Positions 34,769 through 43,956 are shown, counted from the stretch's first letter. The stretch is DNA of 64,000 nt from an uncultured Bacteroidia bacterium (GCA_902789245.1 CADAND010000005.1:93939-157938), one strand, 5' to 3'. Numbers and translations are program-made. Notes: a model not told the origin generated them from the sequence alone.

Positions 34769-35485
34769 ATGTCAGTATCTATTTCCCGGCGGATTTTGCT
34801 CTCCGCCCTTGCCCTGGGCCTGCTCTCGGCGCTTCCCGCACGCTCGCAGGAGCTGGACCTGTCTTACCACCACCCGGTCCTCGAGGACTATTTCGCACCG
34901 GTTTCCGCCGCGCCGGCGACGCCCGACGCGCAGGGTTTCATCCGTCGCTGGTCGCTCCTGGAGCCCATCGCCAAGCCGGAGATCCGCACCAATGCCATCT
35001 TTGACGACAGCTATCTCAACGCTGAGTTCGCCAAGGAATACTTCAAGGACCAGATGACCATCGTCCCGAAGGACGGCCAGAAGGTCAAGCTGGACAAGAA
35101 GACGAAACTGGCCTGGCACTGCTTCGACAGCCAGCGCTACAATGTGAAACTCTATCGCTTCGCCTCCTGCCTGGGCCTGCATCCCACCGAGGCGCTGTTC
35201 CTGGCCGTGACGGTCGTCAATGTCCCGGAGGACATGACGGTCCGCATGTCGGTCGGTTCCAATTCCGCTTCCAAGTGGTGGGTCAACGGCGAGGAGGTGA
35301 TCCTGCTCTCCGGCGACCGCCGCATGGTCGTGGATGACTGTGTCTCTCCCAAAATCACCCTCAAGGCCGGCCGCAACGTGATTCGCGGCGCCGTCATCAA
35401 CGGCCCCGGCATGAGCGACTTCTGCGTCCGCTTCCTGGATGGAAAGGGCCGCCCGGTCACCAACTTCACCGTCACCAACCAGTAA
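34769..35485 (+). CDS. Secreted protein with jelly-roll (carbohydrate-binding-like) domain
   Basis: 238 residues with signal peptide (cleavage near PARSQ, residue 27). The C-terminal half reads like a galactose-binding-type beta sandwich: MTVRMSVGSNSASKWWVNGE (strand plus the N-G-E turn) and ITLKAGRNVIRGAVING, as found in sugar-binding domains of glycoside hydrolases. No catalytic motif is seen. The gene is 12 bp upstream of a GH43 gene and is likely part of the same xylan-degrading operon. A binding role is inference. Confidence 0.68.
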   Translation: MSVSISRRILLSALALGLLSALPARSQELDLSYHHPVLEDYFAPVSAAPATPDAQGFIRRWSLLEPIAKPEIRTNAIFDDSYLNAEFAKEYFKDQMTIVPKDGQKVKLDKKTKLAWHCFDSQRYNVKLYRFASCLGLHPTEALFLAVTVVNVPEDMTVRMSVGSNSASKWWVNGEEVILLSGDRRMVVDDCVSPKITLKAGRNVIRGAVINGPGMSDFCVRFLDGKGRPVTNFTVTNQ

Positions 35486-35497
35486 TCCGAACGCCTT

Positions 35498-36946
35498 ATG
35501 AAAAAGATAGAATTCTCCCTGGCCGCCATTCTGCTTACGGTGCTGTTCGCCCTGCCTGCAGCCGCCCAGATCGGCAATGTCTATATCCATGACCCGTCCA
35601 CCATCGTCAAGTGCGACGGCAAGTACTACACCTTCGGCACGGGTTCCGGCGGACTGATGTCCGACGACGGCTGGACCTGGCGCGACGGCGCTGTCCGCAC
35701 GGGCGGCGGCGTGGCTCCCGACGTGATCAAGATCGGCGACCGCTATCTGGTTTCCTACAGCGCCGGCTATCCCGGCACCGAGGGCAAGGTCCGCGGCGTC
35801 GTGACCACGATGTGGACCAAGACCCTGGATCCGGAATCTCCCGATTTCGGCTACAGCGAGCCCGAGCTCGTGGCCTTCGCGGGCGACGATGAGGACTGCT
35901 GGGCCATCGACCCCGCTTTCCTGCTGGATCCGTACGGCCGCCTGTGGTGCTCCTACGGCACCTATTTCGGCGCCATCCGCATTGTCGAGCTCGACCCCGG
36001 GACCGGCAAGCGCAAGGCCGGCAACAAGGCGGTCGACATCGCGATCGACTGCGAGGCCACGGCCCTCATGTACAAGGACGGCTGGTATTACCTGCTCGGC
36101 ACCCACGGCACCTGCTGCGACGGTGTCAACTCTACCTACAACATCGTCTGCGGCCGTTCCCGCAACGTGACCGGCCCGTATCTCGACAACATGGGCCGCG
36201 ATATGCTCCAGGGCGGCGGCAAGATGGTCCTTTCTGCGGGCAACCGCGCCACGGGCCCCGGTCACTTCGGCCACTTCGTGGAAGAAGAGGGCGTGGAGAA
36301 AATGTCCTTCCACTACGAGGCGGACTACAACCGCAGCGGCCGCAGCGTGCTGGCCGTGCGCTCCCTGCTCTGGAAGAACGGCTGGCCGGTGGCCGCCGAC
36401 CCGTTCCGGGAGGGTACCTATGAGATCGAGTCCGAGCGTCGCGGCTACTCCCTGGAGCTGGCCGTCGATTTCGTGCGCCAGCAGGGTGGCATGCGGGCTT
36501 TCCGCATCGACCCGAACGAGCCTGTCGTGGAGCTGGAAGAGCAGAAACTCGAGGATGTGCAGGACCGCTGGCCCGCCGGTGAAATCGGCGTCCGTGCCGG
36601 CGACTACATGTTCCGCCCGCATCAGCGCTGGACCGTGACGGCCGTGCCCGACAAGGGCGGCTACCTCGGCGCTCCGTACTACAAGATCACCATCGCCGGC
36701 ACCGAGCGCGCCCTGGCCGCCACCGAGGACGGCGAACTGGTCGCCGTGCCGCAGTATACCGGCGCCGACGAGCAGCTCTGGCGCATCGAGCAGCTCACCG
36801 ACGGCACCTTCCGCATCATGACGAAGATCACCTGCGCATGCGGCAAGCATCAGAAGTGCCTGATGAGCACGGGCGACAGCACCGTAGCCCTGGGCGAGTA
36901 CGACTTCTCCAGCGACAACTGCAAGTGGAACTTCCGTGACAGATAG
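35498..36946 (+). CDS. GH43 glycoside hydrolase with C-terminal lectin-like domain
   Basis: 482 residues with signal peptide (cleavage near PAAAQ, residue 24). The five-bladed propeller of clan GH-F carries the catalytic base in YIHDPSTI (Asp32 region), the pKa-modulating Asp in CWAIDPAFLLDPYG and the general acid Glu in DCEATALMYKDGWYYLLG. Residues about 330-482 resemble a ricin-B/beta-trefoil module (DEQLWRIEQL). It may act as an arabinofuranosidase, xylosidase or arabinanase; the gene partners favour arabinoxylan. Middle gene of the cassette, probably secreted to the periplasm or cell surface. Confidence 0.88.
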   Translation: MKKIEFSLAAILLTVLFALPAAAQIGNVYIHDPSTIVKCDGKYYTFGTGSGGLMSDDGWTWRDGAVRTGGGVAPDVIKIGDRYLVSYSAGYPGTEGKVRGVVTTMWTKTLDPESPDFGYSEPELVAFAGDDEDCWAIDPAFLLDPYGRLWCSYGTYFGAIRIVELDPGTGKRKAGNKAVDIAIDCEATALMYKDGWYYLLGTHGTCCDGVNSTYNIVCGRSRNVTGPYLDNMGRDMLQGGGKMVLSAGNRATGPGHFGHFVEEEGVEKMSFHYEADYNRSGRSVLAVRSLLWKNGWPVAADPFREGTYEIESERRGYSLELAVDFVRQQGGMRAFRIDPNEPVVELEEQKLEDVQDRWPAGEIGVRAGDYMFRPHQRWTVTAVPDKGGYLGAPYYKITIAGTERALAATEDGELVAVPQYTGADEQLWRIEQLTDGTFRIMTKITCACGKHQKCLMSTGDSTVALGEYDFSSDNCKWNFRDR

Positions 36947-36963
36947 TACCAATTATTAGCATA

Positions 36964-38247
36964 ATGAAGAAAATCTTTATCCTTTTGGCCGCCGCCTGCA
37001 TGATGCTGTCGGCCTGCGGCCAGACCAGCCTGAAGCCCTGGACCAAGGGCGGATTCGACACGCACAAGTACCGCAACGTCTTTGCGGAGATGGGGTATTC
37101 CCAGAAGGAGATCGACGCCAAGCTGGAGTCCATCTACCAGGAGGTCTTCTGTGGACCGGACAAGGTGTATTTCGAAGTGGGTGACGACATGGGTTACATG
37201 TCCGACGTCAAGAACTTCGACGCCCGCACCGAAGGCATGTCCTACGGCATGATGGTCGCCGTGCAGCTGGACAAGAAGGACGTCTTCGACCGTCTGTTCC
37301 GCTGGGCCAAAAAGTACATGCAGTACCAGGACGGCCCGATGAAGGGCTACTTCGCCTGGAGCCTCAGCCCCGACGGCACGATCCGCGGCGCGGGTCCCGC
37401 CTCCGACGGTGAGCTCTATTTCGTGACCTCGCTGATCTTCGCCTCCAACCGCTGGGGCAATGACGGGGAGATCAACTACCTCGCCGAGGCGCAGTTCATC
37501 CTGAACTCCGCCTGGGAGAAAGATGGTTCCGAGGGCATCATGCCTTTCATCAACAAGGAGAACCACCTCATCATCTTCACCCCGGACGGCCGCGGCGTGT
37601 CCTACACCGATCCTTCCTACCACCTGCCTGCATTCTACGAGGTCTGGGCCCGCTGGGCGGACGACGGCCGCGCCGACTTCTGGCGCGAGTGTGCGAAGGC
37701 CAGCCGCGAGTACCTGCACAAGAGCATTGACCCGGAGACCGGCCTGAACCCGGACACGAACAATTTCGACGGCTCCTTCATCGAGACGCCCGCCTTCTTC
37801 GGCCGCCGCATGAAGCCGGCGTTCCGCTTCGACTCCTGGCGCGTGCCGATGAACATCGCCCTCGACTACTCCTGGGCCTGCGCCGACCGCGAGTGGCAGA
37901 CGAACTACGCCAACACCATCCAGGACTTCTTCTATTCCAAGGGGATCGACGAGTTCGCCGACCAGTACAACGTGGACGGCACCGAGGTCGACTTCGCCAT
38001 GCCGGCCGGCATGGGCGAGCTCCGCGGCACGGGCACCCGCCACTCCGTGGGCCTCGTTTCCACCCTGGCCGCCGCTACGCTGGCCGCTGACCACGAGATT
38101 GCCCGCGAGTTCGCGCAGCGCCTCTGGGACAGCGAGAACAAGCCCTACGAGGACGGCTACTTCGATGCCTACTACGACGGCCTGCTCCGCCTCTTCGCCT
38201 TCATGCATTTAAGCGGACACTATAGAGTTATTGAACCGGGCAAGTAG
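36964..38247 (+). CDS. GH8 xylanolytic enzyme (Rex-like), lipoprotein
   Basis: 427 residues with lipobox LSAC (Cys19). The (alpha/alpha)6 barrel of GH8 is seen in RTEGMSYGMMVAV (general acid Glu), YFAWSLSPDGTIRGAGPASDG (cited in part: SPDGTIRGAGPASDG) and RGVSYTDPSYHLPAFYEVW (catalytic Asp). The residue pattern is closest to reducing-end xylose-releasing exo-oligoxylanases, which trim xylo-oligosaccharides. The last 12 codons are odd: SGHYRVIEPGK is encoded with low-GC codons, and a near-identical coding tail in the genome's usual codons follows 16 bp after the stop. Confidence 0.9.
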   Translation: MKKIFILLAAACMMLSACGQTSLKPWTKGGFDTHKYRNVFAEMGYSQKEIDAKLESIYQEVFCGPDKVYFEVGDDMGYMSDVKNFDARTEGMSYGMMVAVQLDKKDVFDRLFRWAKKYMQYQDGPMKGYFAWSLSPDGTIRGAGPASDGELYFVTSLIFASNRWGNDGEINYLAEAQFILNSAWEKDGSEGIMPFINKENHLIIFTPDGRGVSYTDPSYHLPAFYEVWARWADDGRADFWRECAKASREYLHKSIDPETGLNPDTNNFDGSFIETPAFFGRRMKPAFRFDSWRVPMNIALDYSWACADREWQTNYANTIQDFFYSKGIDEFADQYNVDGTEVDFAMPAGMGELRGTGTRHSVGLVSTLAAATLAADHEIAREFAQRLWDSENKPYEDGYFDAYYDGLLRLFAFMHLSGHYRVIEPGK

Positions 38248-38300
38248 CTTAAATGCAATGGATAAGCGGACACTACCGCGTCATCGAACCCGCCAAATAA
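38205..38300 (+). repeat. Duplicated 3' end of the GH8 gene
   Basis: The gene ends at 38247 with SGHYRVIEPGK and stop. Bases 38253-38300 encode MQWISGHYRVIEPAK and stop. Ten of the last eleven residues agree, but most codons differ (TAT AGA GTT ATT versus TAC CGC GTC ATC). Both copies are preceded by ATGCA and share TAAGCGGACACTA. Confidence 0.85.
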
Positions 38301-38317
38301 GCAGGCGGACGCTATGA

Positions 38318-38364
38318 AATGAGAATTGGCGAAGGATCCCGGATCCTTCGCCAATTCTCATTTT
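38318..38364. terminator. Bidirectional terminator between GH8 and lipoprotein genes
   Basis: AAATGAGAATTGGCGAAGG and its exact complement CCTTCGCCAATTCTCATTT form a stem of about 20 bp, with A run before and T run after. It serves both converging genes. Confidence 0.9.
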
Positions 38365-38383
38365 ACAGGGGGTGACGGTATGC

Positions 38384-39172
38384 CTATTTGACTTTCGTCA
38401 TCTGGAAGGTTGCCGTGTAGGTGGTCTTGTCCTCGCGCACCCGAAGCGCTTTCCACTTCATCACACCGTTCTCGATGCTGTCGATTTCCCAGGATTCGCG
38501 CATCTCCGGCTGACCGGGGTTCTTCCAGCGCGTGCAGAGCAGCGTACCGTCGCAGAAGTATTCGGAATGTACGTTCACGTCGTCCACCCAGTTGCCTTTT
38601 TCATCCTGGCGGTAATAGCTGTAGGAGCCGTCGCTTCTGTACTCCCAGCGGTGCAGCTCGCCATCATCGTGCTCTGAACCCTCCGAGCTGGACACCCGGC
38701 CTTCCCAGGTGCCGAGGATGTCCTGGCTGTAGTCTTTGGAGACGCGTGAAAACTGCAGGGAAGACTTTGTCGGTTCCATCTTGATGCCTCCAATGGTGAC
38801 CACGCGCTTGCAGTCTGCTGCAAATTCCTGGTCGGTGATGCGGCTGACGGTCATGTCCACCGTGACCGTCACTTCCTTCGCGGGATTGTCGGTCAGCGTC
38901 ACGGTCTTGCCCGTGATGGTCACGTCGCAGGGCTTTTCGTATTGCCAATTGTCGATTACTTCTTCGTAACCGGCTCCCGACATGCTTCTGGCTGCCTTGG
39001 TGGCGGAGAGGAAGTTGATGACGGCTTTCACGTCGGTAGGTGCAGGTTTGCCGTCGGTCCCCGTTACCATCCATTTGCCGGCCAGTTGTTCGGCCAGACG
39101 CTCGTTCGTTTTGTCGCAGGAGACAAATACAATTGCCGCAAGGGCCAGGATAATAAGGAATGTGTTTCTCAT
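38384..39172 (-). CDS. Lipocalin-like lipoprotein
   Basis: 262 residues from MRNTFLIILALAAI; lipobox FVSC (Cys19). The mature protein is beta-rich with two parts, each opening with a G-x-W pattern (LAGKWMVTGTDG and ILGTWEGRVSS), the mark of lipocalin-like domains common in Bacteroidetes lipoproteins. It probably sits in the envelope. Ligand and function are unknown. The gene starts 1 bp after the GNAT stop and is thus the last gene of the redox operon transcript, unless the GNAT and this gene have their own promoter. Confidence 0.72.
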   Translation of the reverse strand: MRNTFLIILALAAIVFVSCDKTNERLAEQLAGKWMVTGTDGKPAPTDVKAVINFLSATKAARSMSGAGYEEVIDNWQYEKPCDVTITGKTVTLTDNPAKEVTVTVDMTVSRITDQEFAADCKRVVTIGGIKMEPTKSSLQFSRVSKDYSQDILGTWEGRVSSSEGSEHDDGELHRWEYRSDGSYSYYRQDEKGNWVDDVNVHSEYFCDGTLLCTRWKNPGQPEMRESWEIDSIENGVMKWKALRVREDKTTYTATFQMTKVK

Positions 39173-39173
39173 A

Positions 39174-39716
39174 TCAGTAAAAATTGATGTTGGTCTGTTT
39201 GACAGGGTCCGGATGCGAAATGAGCCGTTGGTACGCCAGACGCTCGTCGCCGGAGGCGAGGTAGATAATGCCGCAGTAGGAGAACCCGTATTTGCGGATG
39301 TTGTGCTGCATGATATGGTTGTCGCGGTGCGTGTCGATGCGGATGTTCCGGTCCCGGGCGAAGGCCCAGTCCATGATGTCCCGGAAGACGCCGTGCGAGC
39401 CCGGCCCGCTGGCGATGCGATGGATGACGTGGTAGGGAAGTGCGTCGTCCAGCCAGGCACCCTTGTAAATCTGCGCGTAAGTGGGCTCCGGCGCGGGCAG
39501 GAAGGCGAAATAGCCGATCGCCGCGCCTTTTTCTTCCAGGACAAAGCCGCAGCCCCGTTCCAGGTCGGCGGCTATGTCTTCTGCACGCGGGTATCCGTCT
39601 GCCCACTGGTGGAGGTTGCCGTCGGCGCGCATGATGCCCCTGGCCGCCTCCAGGAGGTCCAGGATGGCGGGGATGTCGGCCGTGACGGCGGGGCGGATCT
39701 GTCGCAGGGGGCTCAT
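39174..39716 (-). CDS. GNAT family acetyltransferase
   Basis: 180 residues with the GNAT core: IRPAVTADIPAILDLLEAAR at the N-terminus, the acetyl-CoA-binding turn replaced by SGPGSHGVFRDIM, and IRIDTHRDNHIMQHNIRKYG with YCGIIYL at the end. It transfers an acetyl group from acetyl-CoA to an unknown amine. The start overlaps the Hdr-like membrane gene by 4 bp, so the two are co-translated, but a functional link is not obvious. Confidence 0.87.
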   Translation of the reverse strand: MSPLRQIRPAVTADIPAILDLLEAARGIMRADGNLHQWADGYPRAEDIAADLERGCGFVLEEKGAAIGYFAFLPAPEPTYAQIYKGAWLDDALPYHVIHRIASGPGSHGVFRDIMDWAFARDRNIRIDTHRDNHIMQHNIRKYGFSYCGIIYLASGDERLAYQRLISHPDPVKQTNINFY

Positions 39717-41524
39717 CGGCAGTGTTCGTCGAGGATTTCAGCGATGTCGCGCACGGGGCGGTCGGCTTCGCGTACGAAGGTTGTCAGGCAGAGCGGGCAG
39801 CCGGTGACGATCTGGCCGGGATCGGCTGCGGTGAGGTTCTCCAAGGCGTTCTGCGTCATCGGACGGCGCTGCTCGAAGCTGAGCGAAAGGCTGCCCAGGC
39901 TGCCGCCGCAGCAGATGCTTTCGGCGTGGTGCTTGCGGGCTTCGACCAGTTCGCCGGCGGCGGCGAGCGCCGCTCGCGGCTGTTCGTAGATGCCGCAACC
40001 ACGCCCCAGCTCGCACGGATCGTGCCAGACGAGGCGGAGGCCTTCTTCGCGCTGGACGGGCAGTTTGCCGGCGGCGATGAGCTCCTGGAAGAAGGCGCTG
40101 TGGTGCACCACGCGGATGCCTTCCAGGGGGTACTCCTCTTTGAAAACGCGATAGCAGATCGGGCAGGAGAGCAGCAGGGTGTCGCAGCCGCTGGAGCGGA
40201 TGATTTCGACATTCTTGGCGATGAGTTCGCGTGCCTGCTCGGAGCGGCCGGCCATCATCAGCGGGCGGCCACAGCACAGCCCGCCGTCCGGGTCCATCAT
40301 CTTCCAGGGTACGCCCGCCTTGTCCAGCAGGGATGCGGTGGCGCGGAGGATGGAAGGCGTGAGCTGCGTCATGCAGCCCGCGAAATACAGTACGCCGCCG
40401 CTGCCCGCCACGGCTTCGGCCATGGGCCGGACGTCGAAGTCTGCGTAGGACGGCGAGAGGGCAAATTTGCGACGTTCGCGCTGGGCGACGCGCAGCTCCG
40501 GTCCCTGCACGCCCACCTGGCAGACAGCGGAGCATTTGCCGCAGAGCAGGCACTTGTCGGAGATTTCCGCGATGCGGCGCTCGTTGCCGCGTCGTAACTG
40601 GCGGTTCAGATAGACCGTGCAGTCGCGCAGGTTGGCTTTGCGCACGCTCATCGGGCAGGCGTCGATGCAGACTCCGCAGGCGGGGCAGGAATAGACTTCC
40701 AGCAGGGCGAAACCCTTGCGGGGATGGCGGATCTTGATCCCGGCATTGCGCATCGGGATCAGCAGCATCTCCGCGGGGATGTGCATGTAGCGGGTGAAGG
40801 GCAGCACGCACATGAAGATGCAGAGTGCGATGGAATAGGCCCACCAGGTCGGCAGGGCGTTGAGGTCGTTGCCCAGGAATTGCCGGAATACCCAGTTGGC
40901 GGGAATGGTCAGGAAACTGCCGCCGCTGATGTGGGCCGTGAAGCTTTCGGCCAACAGGCGCAGCGGGAAGATGGCCCACAGGGAATAGAGGCCCACCTGG
41001 TCCAGCGCGCTCAGCCGCGTGGTGCGACGCATGCCCACGATGCGCGAGGCGAAGCGCTTGATGATGGCGAGCACGATGCCGCTGAGGATCAGCAGCAGGA
41101 AGAAGTCCATCAGGAACATCAGCAGTGCGCCCTGCAGGGTCTGCTCCGTCTCGGCGACGAAGTAGTTGAAAAAGATCGGATAATAGAAGAAATGGATGCG
41201 TTGCGGCACGAAGAGCATGACCTCCAGGTGCCCCAGCACGATGATCATGAACCAGCCGAAGGCGATGCTCGAGTGCATGTAGCCGAGGACCTTGTTCCGC
41301 TTCCACAACTTCACGTGGATGAGACAGTTGAGAAAGATATCCCGGATGTTCATCCAGATGTATTTCGGGGTGATGAGCGACAGCAGGAAGCGCTTCCGGT
41401 CCGTCTTCGGCAGCTGGCAGACGACGCGGATCATGGCGACCAGGCAGTAACCCAGCACGAAGATCATCCCGATCAGGAACGGGATCACGAACGGATCGAA
41501 GCCGCTGGCAAAACGTTCCCTCAT
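39713..41524 (-). CDS. Membrane Fe-S oxidoreductase subunit (HdrE/HdrD-like fusion)
   Basis: 603 residues. The N-terminal third has five or six membrane helices like NarI/HdrE-type cytochrome b subunits. A double 4Fe-4S ferredoxin part follows (CPACGVCIDACP and CLLCGKCSAVC), then two CCG-type domains (FAGCMTQ...GLCCGRP and HDPCELGRGCG...ICCGG) as in HdrD and QmoC-like proteins. It would connect a cytosolic Hdr-like complex to menaquinone in the membrane. It follows the small ferredoxin-like gene with a 4-bp overlap. Substrate unknown; the label 'CoB-CoM' often given to relatives does not apply to bacteria. Confidence 0.85.
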   Translation of the reverse strand: MRERFASGFDPFVIPFLIGMIFVLGYCLVAMIRVVCQLPKTDRKRFLLSLITPKYIWMNIRDIFLNCLIHVKLWKRNKVLGYMHSSIAFGWFMIIVLGHLEVMLFVPQRIHFFYYPIFFNYFVAETEQTLQGALLMFLMDFFLLLILSGIVLAIIKRFASRIVGMRRTTRLSALDQVGLYSLWAIFPLRLLAESFTAHISGGSFLTIPANWVFRQFLGNDLNALPTWWAYSIALCIFMCVLPFTRYMHIPAEMLLIPMRNAGIKIRHPRKGFALLEVYSCPACGVCIDACPMSVRKANLRDCTVYLNRQLRRGNERRIAEISDKCLLCGKCSAVCQVGVQGPELRVAQRERRKFALSPSYADFDVRPMAEAVAGSGGVLYFAGCMTQLTPSILRATASLLDKAGVPWKMMDPDGGLCCGRPLMMAGRSEQARELIAKNVEIIRSSGCDTLLLSCPICYRVFKEEYPLEGIRVVHHSAFFQELIAAGKLPVQREEGLRLVWHDPCELGRGCGIYEQPRAALAAAGELVEARKHHAESICCGGSLGSLSLSFEQRRPMTQNALENLTAADPGQIVTGCPLCLTTFVREADRPVRDIAEILDEHCR

Positions 41525-41859
41525 CGCACGACCTCCCCATTTTTATCCAGCCGGCAGAGCGTCAGGATGAGCTGCCGCGTGTTGATGCCGCGCGGACAGA
41601 CCATGGTGCATTTGCCGCAAAGCATGCAGCCGGACAGCATGTTGTCGACTTCCGCGTCCCGGCCGCGCTGCAGGCCGAGCAGGACCTTGCGTACGCTCAT
41701 CCCCGTCCAGGACGCCGACGTGCAGGTGGCGCTGCAGCTGCCGCAGCCGATGCAGGTGCATGCATCCGGTACCAACTGCACGAGGCGGTCGTAGCGGCGC
41801 CGGTCCACCGTGTCGAGGTTGACGGCCGAACTGGGGGAGAGTTTGAATCCAAAGTCCAT
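41521..41859 (-). CDS. Small 4Fe-4S protein, HdrC-like
   Basis: 112 residues with two Cys clusters: CTCIGCGSCSATCTSA and CMLCGKCTMVCPRG. The first has Thr-Ser where the second has Pro after the fourth Cys, so both can still hold a 4Fe-4S centre. It probably passes electrons between the flavin subunit and the membrane subunit. It is one base downstream of the HdrA-like gene. Confidence 0.87.
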   Translation of the reverse strand: MDFGFKLSPSSAVNLDTVDRRRYDRLVQLVPDACTCIGCGSCSATCTSASWTGMSVRKVLLGLQRGRDAEVDNMLSGCMLCGKCTMVCPRGINTRQLILTLCRLDKNGEVVR

Positions 41860-42882
41860 CTAAGCGCGATTCGAGAAATATTGGTGAATGGCCAGGGCGG
41901 CGCTGCGCGCCTCGGCGAGCGTCTCCGGCACGGTCTTGGCGCCGGTGCAGGCCCCGGCGAAGAAGATGCCGGGCCGGGAGGATTCCGTGATGGCCGCGAG
42001 GTTGTCGCGGCTCTTCAGGAAGCCGTCGTCATCGACGGCGACGCCGGTATCGCGGGCGTAGCGCAGGGCGTCCGGATTACAGAGGATGCCGGCCATCAGC
42101 ACGAGCAGGTCGAGCGTGACCTTGACCGGTCTGCCGCTGAGGGTGTCCTCCGCCTTCACGACCACGCGTCCGTCGATGGCTTCGCCCACCTCGGACACGC
42201 GTCCGCGGATGAAGTGGATGCCGTGGTCGCGCTGGGCCTTGATATAGAAATCTTCGTATTTCTTGCCGAAGAGGCGCAGGTCCATGTAGAAACAGTAAAC
42301 TTCCGCGTCGGGGAATTCTTCCTTCATCTCGATGGCCTGCTTGATGGCGGTGATGCAGCAGACCTTGGAGCACTGCGTGTTGCCGGCCTTGAGGTCGCGC
42401 GAGCCCACGCAGTGGACGAATCCGACCGCTTTGGGCTGCTGGATCCGCCGGTCCTCGCGGGTGTTGAACCACCGCTCGAGGTCGCGGTTGGTGATCACGT
42501 GGTCGTAGATGCCGTAGCCGTATTCCTCCTTCTTCGACGCGTCGAAGAGGCGGAAACCGGTGGCGAACAGAACGGCCTGGCAGAGCAGCGAAGATCCGTC
42601 CGAGAGGACGATGTTGTATTCGTCCTTGAGCCGGTTGATGGCGGAAATCTCCGTGCCCAGCAGGGTCTTGATGCCTGCGGTCTGCGCCCGCAGGGGCTCG
42701 ATGACGTCCGCGGCCGGCGTCATGTCGGGGAAGAGGCGGTTCCACTGGGCGACGTGTCCGCCCGTGGTGCCCGACTTCTCGATCAGGACGGGTTTGTAGC
42801 CCAGCGCAGCGAGCTGGCGGGCGGCCTCAAGTCCGGCGATGCCGGCGCCGATGACGGCGATGACTGGTTGACGGTTGACCAT
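41860..42882 (-). CDS. HdrA/QmoA-like FAD oxidoreductase
   Basis: 340 residues. The FAD-binding Rossmann motif GAGIAGLEAARQLAALGYK lies at the N-terminus. The family signature HCVGSRD and CSKVCCITAIKQAIE (two adjacent Cys near the flavin) is present, and GILCNPDALRY and FFAGACTGAKTVPETL complete the fold. It is shorter than methanogen HdrA (about 650 residues) because the N-terminal and C-terminal ferredoxin modules are absent, so it resembles QmoA. It is the flavin core of the complex. Confidence 0.88.
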   Translation of the reverse strand: MVNRQPVIAVIGAGIAGLEAARQLAALGYKPVLIEKSGTTGGHVAQWNRLFPDMTPAADVIEPLRAQTAGIKTLLGTEISAINRLKDEYNIVLSDGSSLLCQAVLFATGFRLFDASKKEEYGYGIYDHVITNRDLERWFNTREDRRIQQPKAVGFVHCVGSRDLKAGNTQCSKVCCITAIKQAIEMKEEFPDAEVYCFYMDLRLFGKKYEDFYIKAQRDHGIHFIRGRVSEVGEAIDGRVVVKAEDTLSGRPVKVTLDLLVLMAGILCNPDALRYARDTGVAVDDDGFLKSRDNLAAITESSRPGIFFAGACTGAKTVPETLAEARSAALAIHQYFSNRA

Positions 42883-42885
42883 GGA

Positions 42886-43956
42886 TTAACAGCATTTAAG
42901 GACGGAGGGAAGTCCTGGTTTCATGATTTCCTTTTCATTCATTCCCAAGTACTTCCTGGCTGGGTCGTAGGGGATGCCGATCTTGTCGAGCAGCGGCTCC
43001 ACGGCCACCTGATGCACCTGGAGTCCGAGGTCCCAGGGATCCACGCCGAGCACGAGCCCAGCCAGCTCTTCGTAGGTGAGGACGGGGATGCCGTAGCCGT
43101 TCCGGCCGTAGGTCTTGCCCGTCTGCTCTGCGATGACGTACTGCCAGCGGTCCAGAAAGTAGGGACAGCCCGGGCAGTTGGTGATGATCGCATCCGGGTG
43201 GAAGGGCTCCATGGATTCGAATTTCTTGTGCGTATTGGATACGGAGTAGCCGCGGTTGGCCTGGACGAAATACTGACGGAAACCGAAGCCGCAGCAGTGG
43301 CGGCGCTCCGGGTAATCGATGATCTGGCCGCCCCAGGATTCGGCCATGCCGCTTAGTACGCAGGGGTACTCGGCGCCGCCGACACCCTTGTGGGGGAACA
43401 TTTTGGAATAATGGCAGCCGATGTGTTCCACAATGCGCAGGGGCTCGCCTGTGGCGCGCGATACCAGGTGGTATTTCGCCCGCTCGGCAATCTCGCCGCG
43501 CAGCTTGTACACCAGGTCGCTGGCGTGCGCAACGTATTTGGGTTTGTTGAACTCGCGCCGGCAGGCCTTCCAGAGGTGCTCGCGGATTTTCGCTTCCAGC
43601 TCCGGGAACTCCCGCCAGGTCTCCAGAATCTCGGTGTAGTTGCCGAAGGAGGTGATGCAGGAGGTCACGAGGTTGTCGTAGCCGGCCTCGGTCATCAGTG
43701 CGAACTGGCGCGCCACGACGGTCATGGCCGTCTCCTGCGGGATGGTGTCGCAGTGATAGGCGATGCCGGCGCAGGTGGTGTGGTGCTCGGATTCATAGAT
43801 GTCGCGACCGAGCAGGTCGCGGCAGATCTTGAGGAAGTATTTCTCGCTGGCCGGAAAGAAATTCTGCCGGATGCAGCTCCGGACATAGAACCAGTGGTCG
43901 TCCGGAATCTCTTTCTGGTAGTCCGCCCAGATCTTCTGTTTGCCTTGGTAAATCAT
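42886..43956 (-). CDS. HdrB-like CCG-domain protein
   Basis: 356 residues with the Cys-rich CCG pattern: HIGCHYSKMF ... HCCGFGFRQYF ... NCPGCPYFLD in the C-terminal domain. In methanogen HdrB such domains hold the noncubane 4Fe-4S clusters that act on a disulfide. The N-terminal CCG domain is degenerate (HTTCAGIAYHCD). The partner substrate is unknown here. It follows the HdrC-like gene after a 55-bp gap that contains a dispersed repeat. Confidence 0.86.
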   Translation of the reverse strand: MIYQGKQKIWADYQKEIPDDHWFYVRSCIRQNFFPASEKYFLKICRDLLGRDIYESEHHTTCAGIAYHCDTIPQETAMTVVARQFALMTEAGYDNLVTSCITSFGNYTEILETWREFPELEAKIREHLWKACRREFNKPKYVAHASDLVYKLRGEIAERAKYHLVSRATGEPLRIVEHIGCHYSKMFPHKGVGGAEYPCVLSGMAESWGGQIIDYPERRHCCGFGFRQYFVQANRGYSVSNTHKKFESMEPFHPDAIITNCPGCPYFLDRWQYVIAEQTGKTYGRNGYGIPVLTYEELAGLVLGVDPWDLGLQVHQVAVEPLLDKIGIPYDPARKYLGMNEKEIMKPGLPSVLKCC

